Below, piece after piece: positions 33,942 to 45,178 of a stretch of 64,000 nt of DNA. Within the stretch, counting starts at the first letter, position 1; the number at the start of each line of letters is the position of its first letter. This DNA is from Streptomyces cucumeris. GTDB lineage: Bacteria; Actinomycetota; Actinomycetes; Streptomycetales; Streptomycetaceae. The position numbers were made by a program, and so were the translations under genes. The notes beneath the pieces were generated by a model, which did not search any database, had not been told where the DNA came from, and saw nothing but the letters and a program-made list of their open reading frames with translations. The stretch is taken from assembly GCF_024295805.1 (NCBI RefSeq), contig NZ_JANCLX010000007.1, positions 124,001 to 188,000 of the forward strand. Reading direction: 5' to 3'.

Positions 33942-33960
33942 TTAGGTTAGCCTTACCTTA
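33942..33960. promoter_or_regulatory. Iron box (DmdR/IdeR-type operator)
   Basis: TTAGGTTAGCCTTACCTTA matches the DtxR/IdeR/DmdR consensus TTAGGTTAGGCTAACCTAA at 16 of 19 positions. It ends 14 bases before the ATG of the DUF2470 gene and begins 22 bases upstream of the divergent rpsD start. Candidate -10 boxes on both strands overlap it, so an iron-loaded repressor bound here would block the DUF2470 promoter and might touch that of rpsD. Confidence 0.85.
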
Positions 33961-33974
33961 GCCGAGGAGAACGC

Positions 33975-34853
33975 ATGTTTCGACCTGGGATCCCCCTGCC
34001 CAGCACTGGTCAGAGCGCCGAGAAGGGTCAGCCGCGTCCCATGGAAGGCGCCCTGCGGCCATCGGCGGCGGAGCGCATACGGACTCTCGTGGATGCCAAG
34101 GCTACGGCGTCTTTGTCGATTCCCGGAATCGAGGTCCCCGATGAGCTCGGGGCGCATGAACCGGCGGCCCGTACCGTGACCCCCGAAGGGGACGTTCTGC
34201 TGCTGGTCCCGGGCGGCTCCCCGGCCGCCCGCGCCGCCGCGTACGCCCAGCATGACGACCTGGCCTGCGTGATGGAGATCACGGATGTCGCCCCCGTGGC
34301 GATGCCCCACCGGATCCGCGGCCGGGCCTGGATCTCCGGCTGGCTCACCCCCGTGCGCAACGGCGAACGGGCGGCCGGAGCCGCTCTGATGGCCGAACGC
34401 CACCCGGTCGGGGAACTGCTCGGGCTGCGCGAGGCGCTGCTGCCCGACTCCGGCAACGGCCCCTCCCCGCGGACCTTGTGGACCCTGCTGCGGCTGGAGG
34501 TCGCCGAGGCGTGCGTGGACGACCTGTGGGGCGCGGACGACGTCGAGCCGGAGCAGTTCGCGGTGGCCGACCCCGATCCGCTGGCCGCGCACGAAGCCGA
34601 TCTGCTCCAGCATCTGCACTCCGCCCACAGTGACCAGGTGCGCGGGCTGTGTGCCCTGCTCGGCGACCGCTCGTCGCTGGTGTGCACCCACGGCCAGGCG
34701 ATCCCGGTGGCGCTGGACCGCTTCGGGCTCAGGGTCCGCTTCACCGACGCCTCCGGCCGGCCCTTCGACGCGCGCTTCGACTTCCCGGAGCCGGTGCGCA
34801 CCGTGTCCGAGCTGCGGCGGGCGATGCATCTGCTGTTCGACGCGGCCGGTTGA
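33975..34853 (+). CDS. DUF2470 protein, possible haem/iron-utilisation role
   Basis: 292 residues from ATG 33975 with GAGGAG five bases upstream. The N-terminal two thirds (ERIRTLVDAKATASLSIPGI; DDLACVMEITDVAPVAMPHRIRGRAWISGWLTPV) have the look of a split-barrel flavin/haem-binding fold. The last 80 residues (HEADLLQHLHSAHSDQVRGLCALLG...PVALDRFGLRVRF) match DUF2470, the C-terminal domain of HugZ-like haem-degrading proteins. The HLHSAHSDQ segment is histidine-rich. The iron box directly upstream supports expression under iron limitation. Function in haem or iron handling is inference. Confidence 0.85.
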   Translation: MFRPGIPLPSTGQSAEKGQPRPMEGALRPSAAERIRTLVDAKATASLSIPGIEVPDELGAHEPAARTVTPEGDVLLLVPGGSPAARAAAYAQHDDLACVMEITDVAPVAMPHRIRGRAWISGWLTPVRNGERAAGAALMAERHPVGELLGLREALLPDSGNGPSPRTLWTLLRLEVAEACVDDLWGADDVEPEQFAVADPDPLAAHEADLLQHLHSAHSDQVRGLCALLGDRSSLVCTHGQAIPVALDRFGLRVRFTDASGRPFDARFDFPEPVRTVSELRRAMHLLFDAAG

Positions 34854-34908
34854 AGGCCGATTGAGGAAACGCACCCGAACCGCACCCGAAGAGAGGAGCG
34901 CGCGGCAG

Positions 34909-36282
34909 CTACGACGCATCCGGTGCGGGGGGCGCATCACCGCGCAGCCGGGCGCGCACGCGCTCGACCACATCGGCGTAACGCGCCTCCGCGCCGTACC
35001 GCGTCGGCTCGTAGTACCGCTTGCCGTGGATCTTGTCCGGGGCGTACTGCTGCGCGGCGATCCCGCCCGGGAGGTCATGCGGATAGAGATAGCCCTGGGC
35101 GTGCCCCAGCTTCGCGGCGCCCTTGTAGTGGCCGTCCCGCAGATGCGGCGGCACCGGTCCGGCAAGACCCGCCCGGACATCCGCCAGCGCCGCGCCGATC
35201 GCCGTGGTGGCGGCGTTGGACTTGGGCGCGAGGGCCAGCGCGATGGTGGCGTGGCTGAGGGTGAGCGCCGCCTCGGGGAAGCCGATCAGCGCGACCGCCT
35301 GGGCCGCCGCCACGGCGGTGGGCAGTGCGGTGGGATCGGCCAGTCCGATGTCCTCGCTCGCCGAGATCATCAGCCGCCGCGCGATGAACCGCGGGTCCTC
35401 CCCCGCCTCGATCATCCGCGCCAGGTAGTGCAGCGCCGCGTCCACGTCCGAGCCGCGGATGGACTTGATGAGGGCGCTCGCCACGTCGTAATGCTGATCG
35501 CCCGCGCGGTCGTACTTCACCGCCGCCCGGTCGACCGCCTCCTCCAGCGTGGTCAGCGTGATCTCCGCTTCGCCCTTGGCTATCGCCGAGCCGGCGCCCG
35601 CCTCCAGCGCCGTCAGCGCGCGCCGGGCGTCCCCGCCCGCGATCCGCAGCAGATGCGCCTCGGCCTCCTCGGGCAGCGTGACCGCGCCCCCGAGCCCCCG
35701 CTCATCGGCCAGCGCCCGGCCAAGCAGCCCGCGCAGGTCGTCATCGGTCAGCGGCTCCAGGGTGAGCAGCAGCGAACGTGACAGCAGGGGGGAGATCACC
35801 GAGAAGTAGGGATTCTCGGTGGTGGCGGCGATCAGCGTCACCCAGCGGTTCTCCACGGCGGGCAGCAGGGAGTCCTGCTGGGCCTTGCTGAAGCGGTGGA
35901 TCTCATCGAGGAACAGCACCGTCTCCCGGCCGTACGCCCCGGAGGACCGGCGCGCCCCGTCGATGACGGCCCGCACCTCCTTGACCCCGGCGGTGATCGC
36001 CGACAGCTCCACGAAGCGCTTCTGGGTGGCCTGGCTGACCACATAGGCCAGCGTGGTCTTCCCGATCCCCGGCGGCCCCCAGAGGAACACCGAGGACGGC
36101 CCGGCCGGTCCCCCGCTGCCCTCGCCGACCAGTCTCCGCAGCGGAGACCCGGGCCGCAGCAGATGCTGCTGCCCCACGACCTCGTCCAGGGTGCGCGGAC
36201 GCATGCGCACGGCCAGCGGACTGCTGGCGGGGTCCTTCTCCTGGCGTTCCTCAGCGGCGGCGGTGAACAGGTCTGGCTCCAC
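34909..36282 (-). CDS. rarA: Replication-associated recombination protein RarA
   Basis: AAA+ ATPase (MgsA/WRNIP1 family) acting at stalled replication forks. 457 residues from GTG 36282. Walker [10 protein letters not shown] (69-77), Walker B FLDEIHRF, sensor [11 protein letters not shown], and the C-terminal tetramerisation region ([39 protein letters not shown]) are all present. The N-terminus [12 protein letters not shown] resembles the beta-clamp or SSB-interacting tails of the family. It is convergent with the DUF2470 gene (55-bp gap) and 41 bases downstream of the VKOR gene. Confidence 0.96.
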   Translation of the reverse strand: MEPDLFTAAAEERQEKDPASSPLAVRMRPRTLDEVVGQQHLLRPGSPLRRLVGEGSGGPAGPSSVFLWGPPGIGKTTLAYVVSQATQKRFVELSAITAGVKEVRAVIDGARRSSGAYGRETVLFLDEIHRFSKAQQDSLLPAVENRWVTLIAATTENPYFSVISPLLSRSLLLTLEPLTDDDLRGLLGRALADERGLGGAVTLPEEAEAHLLRIAGGDARRALTALEAGAGSAIAKGEAEITLTTLEEAVDRAAVKYDRAGDQHYDVASALIKSIRGSDVDAALHYLARMIEAGEDPRFIARRLMISASEDIGLADPTALPTAVAAAQAVALIGFPEAALTLSHATIALALAPKSNAATTAIGAALADVRAGLAGPVPPHLRDGHYKGAAKLGHAQGYLYPHDLPGGIAAQQYAPDKIHGKRYYEPTRYGAEARYADVVERVRARLRGDAPPAPDAS

Positions 36283-36323
36283 CCGGGAAGCCTATGACAC
36301 CCCACCGACAGCGCCGCCGCGCG

Positions 36324-36980
36324 TCAGCCCTGGGCGCCGGTCCAGAAGTCCCACCAGCGGGTCAGGATCATGATTCCGATGATGCCGATCCACAGCACCG
36401 GCACCACCCAGTGGAACTCCAGCAGTCCCCGCTTGAGCCCCTCCGGCGCCGGCAGGTAGCCGTGCTTGATGTTGTAGCCGGTGACGTAGCAGAACATCAC
36501 GATGGTGGCGGCCCACGCCAGGCAGCACCACAGGCACAGCGAACCGATGACGTACAGCGACTGGTACTGGAGCCAGGTGCAGAACGCGACGCCGAACAGC
36601 GTGCCCGCGTTGAACGTCAGCCAGTACCAGCGCGGGAACCGGGACCCGGCCAGCAGGGACACACCGACGCACACGACGATCCCGTAGGCGACGAGCCCCA
36701 GCATCGGGTTCGGGAAGCCGAACGCCTGGGCCTGGTCGCTCTCCATGATGTTGCCGCAGGAGACGATGGGGTTGAGGCTGCAGCCGGGGGTGAAGGTCTT
36801 CCCCTCCGCCTTGGCCTCGAGGATCTTGTTCTTGTCGATCGTGATGACCCAGGCGGCGAGCAGCCCCAGCGCTCCGGTGATCACGAGCAACAGCGCGAAG
36901 GCACGACCGCCTCCGGTCGCGCTCCGCGCGCTCTCCCGCACCTCGCCGGACTCCACGTCGTCCACCACTGTCGTCGCCAT
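36324..36980 (-). CDS. Vitamin K epoxide reductase-family protein (DsbB-like)
   Basis: Integral membrane thiol oxidoreductase that in actinobacteria reoxidises a DsbA-like protein with quinone. 218 residues from ATG 36980. About five transmembrane helices are visible (27-47, 93-112, 121-140, 146-168 and 192-211). Cys67 and Cys75 in the first extracytoplasmic loop and the redox pair C149-LW-C152 are the four VKOR cysteines; C153 is extra. No DsbA partner gene is adjacent. The gap upstream is 331 bp (36981-37311). Confidence 0.93.
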   Translation of the reverse strand: MATTVVDDVESGEVRESARSATGGGRAFALLLVITGALGLLAAWVITIDKNKILEAKAEGKTFTPGCSLNPIVSCGNIMESDQAQAFGFPNPMLGLVAYGIVVCVGVSLLAGSRFPRWYWLTFNAGTLFGVAFCTWLQYQSLYVIGSLCLWCCLAWAATIVMFCYVTGYNIKHGYLPAPEGLKRGLLEFHWVVPVLWIGIIGIMILTRWWDFWTGAQG

Positions 36981-37203
36981 ATCGCCGTCCGTCGTCTCCC
37001 ACAGTGTCCAGCCCCGTCGGGCACAGCCATTGTGCCGCAGCGGGCCCCGCCGTACGTCCCGCTTTCCACGGCCCGGCCATCATCGCGTGTCCCCCGTTCG
37101 GCGGACATAAGGTCGGCGGCCCGGCTGGATAGCGGCTCCGGCGGAGGGGCGGCCCGCGCTCGCACATCGGCGCCATTGGCAGGATGAAGCGGCCATGGCG
37201 CGG

Positions 37204-37218
37204 TTGACGTCACGTCAA
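37204..37218. promoter_or_regulatory. Palindrome TTGACGTCACGTCAA, operator-like
   Basis: Seven-bp arms TTGACGT and ACGTCAA flank one central base. Such compact AT-containing palindromes in GC-rich DNA are typical of TetR, GntR or LacI-type operators. It is 223 bp upstream of the VKOR start and 40 bp beyond the hisS terminator, so it could serve only a promoter reading toward VKOR or an unseen transcript. The regulator is unknown. Confidence 0.45.
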
Positions 37219-37257
37219 TTCGCACATGGCCGTGGCCTTTGGGGCCACAACGAACGC

Positions 37258-37291
37258 GTGCCCCGTCACCACGACCCGGGTGACGGGGCAC
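37258..37291 (-). terminator. hisS terminator
   Basis: GTGCCCCGTCACC and GGTGACGGGGCAC form a perfect 13-bp stem with an 8-nt loop, 20 bases past the hisS stop. Confidence 0.85.
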
Positions 37292-37311
37292 GATCCGCGG
37301 TGGGGCCGCGG

Positions 37312-38574
37312 TCAGTTCAGCTTGGTGCGGAGGGTGGGGACGACCTTGTCGAGGGGGACCGGGGTCTGCTCGCCGGACTCCATGTCCTTGAGCTGGACCA
37401 CGCCCTCGGCGAAGTCCCGTTCGCCGGCGACGATCGCGTAGCGGGCGCCGCTGCGGTTGGCAGCCTTCATGGCGGCCTTGAGGCCCTTGCCGCCGTAGGC
37501 GAAGTCCGTGGCGATGCCCGCCGTGCGGAGCTCGGCCACCACACCGAAGAGGACCTTCCGGGCCTCCTCGCCCAGCGGCACCACGAACACGCTGGTGGCG
37601 TCGGGCAGGTCCAGGGTGACGCCCTCGGCTTCCAGGGCCAGCACCGTGCGGTCCACGCCGAGGGCCCAGCCGACGGAGGGCAGCGCGGGGCCGCCGATCA
37701 TCTCGGAGAGGCCGTCGTAGCGGCCGCCGCCGCCGACCGCGGACTGGGAGCCGAGGCCGTCGTGGACGAACTCGAAGGTGGTGCGGGTGTAGTAGTCCAG
37801 CCCGCGGACCAGCTTGGGGTCGTCCTCGAAGGTCACGCCCTGTGCGCTGATCAGCTCGCGCACCTCGGCGTGGTAGGCGCGGCAGCCGTCGCACAGGTAG
37901 TCGCGCAGCAGCGGTGCGCCGGTCAGCTGCTTCTGGACGGCGTCACGCTTGTCGTCCAGCACCCGCAGCGGGTTGATCTCGATCCGGCGGCGGGTGTCCT
38001 CGTCGAGGTCCAGGCCGCGCAGGAACTCCTGGAGGGCGGCCCGGTAGACGGGGCGGCACTCGGCGTCGCCCAGGGAGTTCAGCAGGATCCGGAAGTCGCG
38101 CAGCCCCAGCGAGCGGTAGGCGTCGTGGGCCAGCAGGATCAACTCGGCGTCCAGGGCCGGGTCCTCGGCGCCGATCGCCTCGGCGCCCACCTGGGAGAAG
38201 TGGCGGTAACGGCCCTTCTGCGGGCGCTCGTAGCGGTAGTACGAGCCCGAGTACCAGAGCTTGACCGGCAGCGATCCGGCCTTGTGCAGATTGGCCTCCA
38301 GGGCGGCGCGCAGCACCGAGGCGGTGCCTTCGGGGCGCAGCGCGAGCTGGTCGCCGCCCTTGGTGGTGAGGGTGTACATCTCCTTGGTCACGATGTCGGT
38401 GGACTCCCCGACGCCGCGCGCGAAGAGCTCCACGTTCTCGAAACCGGGGGTCTCGACGTAGCCGTACCCGGACCGCCGCAGCGGCGCGGAGATGGCTTCG
38501 CGCACCGCGAGATAGGTCGCGGAGACCGGCGGGATCAGGTCATACGTGCCCCGGGGGGCCTTGAAGGTGCTCAC
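37312..38574 (-). CDS. hisS: Histidyl-tRNA synthetase
   Basis: Class II synthetase that charges tRNA-His. Start GTG 38574 ([16 protein letters not shown]) gives 420 residues; upstream frame extension is not conserved. Motif 1 region ([39 protein letters not shown]), motif 2 ([25 protein letters not shown]), the His-specific [15 protein letters not shown] and GGRYDGL, and motif 3 ([13 protein letters not shown]) are intact. The C-terminal anticodon domain follows. It is 13 bases downstream of the metallo-hydrolase gene, so the two are co-transcribed. Confidence 0.98.
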   Translation of the reverse strand: MSTFKAPRGTYDLIPPVSATYLAVREAISAPLRRSGYGYVETPGFENVELFARGVGESTDIVTKEMYTLTTKGGDQLALRPEGTASVLRAALEANLHKAGSLPVKLWYSGSYYRYERPQKGRYRHFSQVGAEAIGAEDPALDAELILLAHDAYRSLGLRDFRILLNSLGDAECRPVYRAALQEFLRGLDLDEDTRRRIEINPLRVLDDKRDAVQKQLTGAPLLRDYLCDGCRAYHAEVRELISAQGVTFEDDPKLVRGLDYYTRTTFEFVHDGLGSQSAVGGGGRYDGLSEMIGGPALPSVGWALGVDRTVLALEAEGVTLDLPDATSVFVVPLGEEARKVLFGVVAELRTAGIATDFAYGGKGLKAAMKAANRSGARYAIVAGERDFAEGVVQLKDMESGEQTPVPLDKVVPTLRTKLN

Positions 38575-38587
38575 GGCAGTTCTCTCG

Positions 38588-39304
38588 TCACATTCCTCGT
38601 CGCGGAGCCGGCTCCTGGGTGCCGCCTCCGAGGCCGGCGGCCACCTCCCGCAGATAGGGGTTGGTGGCGCGCTCGCGGCCGATGCTGGTCTGGGGGCCGT
38701 GGCCGGACAGCACCACGGTCGAGTCGTCGAGCGGCAGGACCACACGGGCCAGCGACTCGAGAATCTCGGCGTGGTCACCGCCGGGTAGGTCGGTGCGTCC
38801 GATGGAGCCGGCGAACAGCAGGTCGCCCGAGAAGAAGACGGACGGGATGTCCGCCTGTTCGGGCATCCGGAAGGTCACCGACCCCTTGGTATGCCCCGGC
38901 GCGTGCGCGACCGTCAGCTCCAGCCCGGCCAGGTTCAGCTCGGCGCCGTCGGCCAGCTCCCTGACGTCGTCCGGTTCGCCCACGGTCAGCTCGCCCAGCA
39001 GCGGCAGTCCGATGGAACGGCCGAGGGCCTTCTCGGGGTCGCTCATCATGAAGCGGTCCGCCGGGTGGATCCAGGCCGGTACGTCATGGGCGCCGCACAC
39101 CGGGACCACCGAGGCGACGTGGTCGAGGTGGCCGTGGGTGAGGACGACGGCGACGGGCTTGAGCCGATGCTTGGCGATCGCCTCCTCGACTCCGGGGGCC
39201 GCCTGATGGCCCGGGTCGATGATCACGCACTCCTCGCCGGGGGCGGGGGCGACCAGGTAGCAGTTGGTCCCCCAGGCCCCGGCGGGGAACCCGGCAATGA
39301 GCAC
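38588..39304 (-). CDS. Metallo-beta-lactamase-fold hydrolase (glyoxalase II-like)
   Basis: 238 residues from GTG 39304 ([18 protein letters not shown]). The HxHxDH motif THGHLDH (56-62) and later metal ligands ([40 protein letters not shown]) mark a two-zinc hydrolase of the glyoxalase II/YcbL type. Actinobacteria use mycothiol, so the natural thioester may be a mycothiol conjugate, but the substrate is not known. It precedes hisS, an arrangement conserved in streptomycetes, and is divergent from the cyclophilin gene. Confidence 0.92.
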   Translation of the reverse strand: MLIAGFPAGAWGTNCYLVAPAPGEECVIIDPGHQAAPGVEEAIAKHRLKPVAVVLTHGHLDHVASVVPVCGAHDVPAWIHPADRFMMSDPEKALGRSIGLPLLGELTVGEPDDVRELADGAELNLAGLELTVAHAPGHTKGSVTFRMPEQADIPSVFFSGDLLFAGSIGRTDLPGGDHAEILESLARVVLPLDDSTVVLSGHGPQTSIGRERATNPYLREVAAGLGGGTQEPAPRRGM

Positions 39305-39448
39305 GATCGTCCTTAGAAGTCGTCCGGCAGAAGAATGTCGGCAGCTCCAGAGCCTACCGGCGGCGGCCCCGCCACAGCGAACCCGTATACGGTACGGCCG
39401 AGCGATCAGTGACCAGACCGACGGCACACGCCATGAGGAGACGACCCG

Positions 39449-40312
39449 GTGGTCAGTAACGAGCAGCGGCGGCGGCAACTCGCCCGGGAGAAGTACCTTC
39501 GGCAGCAGAACCGGCGCCAGCAGGCCCGGGACAAGGCGCGCCGCCGCAACACGGTGATCGCCTCGACGCTGGCCGTGGTGCTGGCGGCGGGCGGCGCGGT
39601 GGCGACCGTGGGCGCGCTGTCCGGGGGCGGCGACGACAAGAAGAAGGACGACTCCGCCGCGACGCCCCCCACCGCGCCGCCGACGAAGAAGGCCGAGGAC
39701 CCCTGTGCCGCGGGGGCGAAGAAGGTCAAGGGCGAGAAGCCCGAGAAGATGACCTGGAAGAAGGAGCCCGAGGTCACCATCGACAAGGCGGCCAAGTACT
39801 CCATGAAGCTGGAGACGACCTGCGGGGACATCTCCATCGACCTGAAGGCGGACAAGGCGCCGCACACGGTCAACTCCTTCGACTTCCTGGCGAAGAAGGG
39901 CTACCTGGACCACACCTCCTGCCACCGGCTGACCAACCAGGGCATCTTCGTGCTCCAGTGCGGCGATCCGCAGGGCACCGGCCGGGGCGGTCCGGGCTAC
40001 ACGATCCCGGACGAGAACCTGAAGGACCCCTCGCTCAAGGGGAACGTCTACCCGGCCGGCACGGTGGCGATGGCCAACCAGTACAACGCCCAGACCAAGG
40101 AGGGCCGGAACAGCGGCGGAAGCCAGTTCTTCCTCGTCTACCAGGACAGCCAGCTGCCCCCGGACTACACCCCCTTCGGGACCATCGGCAAGGACGGTAT
40201 GAAGGTCCTGAAGAAGATCGGCAACGCGGGCGCCGCTCCCCCGGACCAGACCGGCAACACCGCCCCGAACGCGACCGTGAAGATCAACAAGGCGACGGTC
40301 GGCTCGTCCTGA
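39449..40312 (+). CDS. Membrane-anchored cyclophilin-type peptidyl-prolyl isomerase
   Basis: 287 residues from GTG 39449, with GAGGAG eleven bases upstream. The N-terminus is very basic (EQRRRQLAREKYLRQQNRRQQARDKARRRN), followed by a signal-anchor helix (about 35-58, [23 protein letters not shown]), a disordered Lys/Pro/Thr linker and a cyclophilin domain (about 115-285; CGDISIDLKADKAPHTVNSFDFLAKKGYLDHTSCHRL; GGSQFFLVYQDSQLPPDYTPFG). It is expected to act outside the cell membrane on secreted proteins. Three cysteines in the domain might pair. It is upstream of the DUF349 gene. Confidence 0.93.
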   Translation: MVSNEQRRRQLAREKYLRQQNRRQQARDKARRRNTVIASTLAVVLAAGGAVATVGALSGGGDDKKKDDSAATPPTAPPTKKAEDPCAAGAKKVKGEKPEKMTWKKEPEVTIDKAAKYSMKLETTCGDISIDLKADKAPHTVNSFDFLAKKGYLDHTSCHRLTNQGIFVLQCGDPQGTGRGGPGYTIPDENLKDPSLKGNVYPAGTVAMANQYNAQTKEGRNSGGSQFFLVYQDSQLPPDYTPFGTIGKDGMKVLKKIGNAGAAPPDQTGNTAPNATVKINKATVGSS

Positions 40313-40470
40313 CACCCCTGACGTGCGTACTGCGAAATTTCGGTCGCGCAGGATACGGACAGCCGGGGCACGGTTCGCCTATGTTGGCGTTGTGTGGGGT
40401 GCCGTCCCGATGGCTGCCATCCCGCTGAGAGACCGGCCAGGGCGTTTCCCGGCCGGAAGAAACTGTGGAC

Positions 40471-40503
40471 GATGCCGGCGGGCCGCGCGCCCGCCCCGGC
40501 ATC
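40471..40503 (+). promoter_or_regulatory. Long hairpin abutting the DUF349 gene ribosome site
   Basis: GATGCC and GGCATC ends enclose GGCGGGC-CGCGC-GCCCGCC with a two-base CC bulge. The structure ends three bases before GGAGGAGG of the DUF349 gene. It could end the cyclophilin transcript or fold in the leader and affect translation. A TATGTT -10-like box lies about 70 bases upstream. Confidence 0.45.
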
Positions 40504-40519
40504 ATGTGGAGGAGGCGCT

Positions 40520-41749
40520 GTGAGCAGCGAGCCTTGGGGCCGCGTCGACGAGGCGGGGACCGTGTACGTGCGCACGGCCGACGGTGAGCAGGTCGTCGGA
40601 TCGTGGCAGGCGGGTTCTCCGGAAGAGGCCCTCGCCTACTTCGAGCGCAAGTACGAGGGCCTGGTCGTCGAGATCGGCCTCCTCGAGCGCCGGGTGAGGA
40701 CCACCGACCTGTCCGCCAAGGACGCGACGACCGCTCTGGACCACATCCGGCAGCAGGTCGACGAGCACCATGTGGTCGGTGATCTGGACGCGCTCAGGAA
40801 GCGGCTCGACAAGCTCGCCGAGGATGTCGAGAAGCGCCGTGAGCAGCGCAAGGCGGCCAAGGCCCACCAGACCGAGGAGGCCCGCAGGTCCAAGGAGGCG
40901 CTGGTCGCCGAGGCCGAGGAGCTGGCCGCCAGCGAGCAGTGGCGGGCGGCCGGGGAGCGGCTGCGCGCCCTGGTCGACACCTGGAAGGGCCTGCCGCGTC
41001 TGGACCGCAAGACCGACGACGAGCTGTGGCACCGCTTCTCGCACGCCCGGTCGGCCTTCTCCAAGCGCCGCAAGGCGCACTTCGCGGCGCTGGACGCCCA
41101 GCGCGAGGACGCCCGGCAGACCAAGGAGAAGCTGGTCGCCGAGGCCGAGGCGCTGTCCGGCTCCACCGACTGGGGGCCGACGGCCGCCCGGTACCGGGAG
41201 CTGATGTCGGACTGGAAGGCCGCGGGCCGTGCGCAGCGCGAGTCCGAGGACGACCTGTGGAACCGCTTCCGCGGGGCGCAGGACATCTTCTTCCAGGCGC
41301 GCGGTGAGGTCTTCGCCGAGCGCGACGCCGAGCAGCAGGAGAACCTGACCCGCAAGGAGGAGCTGGTCGTCGAGGCCGAGAAGCTGCTGCCGGTCTCGGA
41401 TCTGAAGGCGGCCCGCGCGGCCTTCCGGTCGGTGAACGAGCGGTGGGAGGCCATCGGCCACGTCCCGCGGGACTCCCGGTCGCGGATCGAGGGCCGGCTG
41501 CACGCGGTCGAGCGCGCCCTCCAGGACGCCGAGGAGGTCGAGTGGCGGCGGACCAACCCCGAGGCGCGGGCCCGCGCCGCGGGGCTGACCGGTCAGCTCC
41601 AGGACGCGGTGGCCACGCTGCGCCGGCAGAGCGACGCCGCCCGCGCGTCGGGGAACAACGCCAAGGCCGACAAGCTGGCCAAGGAGCTGGAGGGTCGGCA
41701 GGCGCTGCTGGACCAGGCGCTGAAGGGCCTGGAGGAGTTCGGCGGCTGA
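40520..41749 (+). CDS. DUF349 coiled-coil protein
   Basis: 409 residues from GTG 40520 with GGAGGAGG nearby. After a short N-terminal beta region (WGRVDEAGTVYVRTADGEQVVGSWQ) there is a long helical part and three DUF349 repeats of about 75 residues, each with a W-K or W-x core: WRAAGERLRALVDTWKGLP, WGPTAARYRELMSDWKAAG, and LKAARAAFRSVNERWEAIG, with DELWHRF and DDLWNRF after the first two. The C-terminus is again helical (LAKELEGRQALLDQALKGLEEF). DUF349 proteins are widespread in actinobacteria; function unknown. It is convergent with relA across a shared hairpin. Confidence 0.93.
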   Translation: MSSEPWGRVDEAGTVYVRTADGEQVVGSWQAGSPEEALAYFERKYEGLVVEIGLLERRVRTTDLSAKDATTALDHIRQQVDEHHVVGDLDALRKRLDKLAEDVEKRREQRKAAKAHQTEEARRSKEALVAEAEELAASEQWRAAGERLRALVDTWKGLPRLDRKTDDELWHRFSHARSAFSKRRKAHFAALDAQREDARQTKEKLVAEAEALSGSTDWGPTAARYRELMSDWKAAGRAQRESEDDLWNRFRGAQDIFFQARGEVFAERDAEQQENLTRKEELVVEAEKLLPVSDLKAARAAFRSVNERWEAIGHVPRDSRSRIEGRLHAVERALQDAEEVEWRRTNPEARARAAGLTGQLQDAVATLRRQSDAARASGNNAKADKLAKELEGRQALLDQALKGLEEFGG

Positions 41750-41773
41750 GCGGCACCCGTTGACGCGGTGACG

Positions 41774-41803
41774 AAGGCGGCCCCGGTGATCCGGGGCCGC
41801 CTT
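41774..41803. terminator. Bidirectional terminator between DUF349 gene and relA
   Basis: AAGGCGGCCCCGG-TGAT-CCGGGGCCGCCTT is a perfect 13-bp stem with a 4-nt loop between two convergent genes, 24 bases after one stop and 62 after the other. The AA/TT ends give short U-runs on both strands. Confidence 0.9.
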
Positions 41804-41865
41804 CGGCGTTATGGATGGGCGTCGGCCGTTGCCGTAGCCGCTGTACGCCCGCTGTGAGGCCGCGC

Positions 41866-44394
<2,529 letters not shown>

Positions 44395-44500
44395 GAGCAC
44401 TCCTCAAGCGGTCCGGACCTCAAGAGGTCGGGGTGCCATGGTATCGATCCCGCCACTCCGCTTGCCTGTCGGTCAGGCGGACCGGGGCGGGGCCGGGCAT

Positions 44501-44547
44501 GCCGGAGGGCGGGGACCCGGCATGATCGCAGGTCCCCGCCCTCCGGC
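44501..44547 (-). terminator. Strong hairpin after apt
   Basis: A 17-bp perfect stem (GCCGGAGGGCGGGGACC and its complement) with a 13-nt loop begins 22 bases past the apt stop. It should separate the secD-secF-apt transcript from relA. A TACCAT -10-like box between it and relA may be a relA promoter. Confidence 0.85.
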
Positions 44548-44569
44548 CGCGGTGTCGGTGGGACACCGC

Positions 44570-45178
44570 TCAGATGGTGATCAGCGCCTCCAGCGGGGCG
44601 CTGTCCAGCGGGCCCAGCAGTCGGCCGCGGCCTTCGAGGAAGCCGAGCTCCAGCAGGACGGCGACCCCGGCCACCTGGGCTCCGGCCCGCCGGATCAGCT
44701 CCAGGGACGCCTCCGCGGTGCCGCCGGTGGCCAGGACGTCGTCGATGACCAGGACCCGGTCACCCGGAGCCAGGGCGTCGGCGTGTATCTCGATCTCGGC
44801 GGTGCCGTACTCCAGCTCGTACGCCTGGCCCAGGGTCGCCCCGGGGAGCTTCCCGGCCTTGCGGACGGGGACGAAGCCGATTCCGGCGCGGACCGCGGCC
44901 GGGGCGGCGAGGATGAAGCCGCGCGCCTCCAGGCCCACGATCTTGTCGGCCCGGTGCCGCAGGGCCAGCTCCGCCAGCGCCTCGGTCAGCGCGCCGAACG
45001 CGGCGGCATCGGCCAGCAGCGGGGTGATGTCCTTGAACATCACGCCCGGCTTCGGATAGTCCGGTACGTCCTGGATCCGGCTGAGCAGCAGTCCGCGCAG
45101 CTCCTCGGCGGGGAGCCCGCCGAAGCCGTCCGCACCGCCCGGCGCACCGGTCGCGGTGCCCGTCGTCCCCGCGCTCAT
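44570..45178 (-). CDS. apt: Adenine phosphoribosyltransferase
   Basis: Salvages adenine to AMP with PRPP. Start ATG 45178 gives 202 residues and overlaps the secF stop (ATGA). The PRPP motif VLVIDDVLATGGTAEAS and the PDYPKPGVMFKDITPLL adenine-side region are intact, plus EARGFILAAPAA. The N-terminal 25 residues are Gly/Ala-rich and variable. The secD-secF-apt-relA order is conserved in actinobacteria. Confidence 0.97.
   Translation of the reverse strand: MSAGTTGTATGAPGGADGFGGLPAEELRGLLLSRIQDVPDYPKPGVMFKDITPLLADAAAFGALTEALAELALRHRADKIVGLEARGFILAAPAAVRAGIGFVPVRKAGKLPGATLGQAYELEYGTAEIEIHADALAPGDRVLVIDDVLATGGTAEASLELIRRAGAQVAGVAVLLELGFLEGRGRLLGPLDSAPLEALITI

Larger units (their letters stand above)
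36981..37311. other. 331-bp gap between VKOR gene and hisS
   Basis: I see no gene here. It holds, from left to right: the region that should carry the VKOR promoter; a 6-bp inverted repeat GGCACA-N5-TGTGCC (37020-37036); a perfect 15-bp palindrome (37204-37218); a small hairpin GTGGCC-N5-GGCCAC (37232-37248); and the hisS terminator (37258-37291). Confidence 0.7.
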
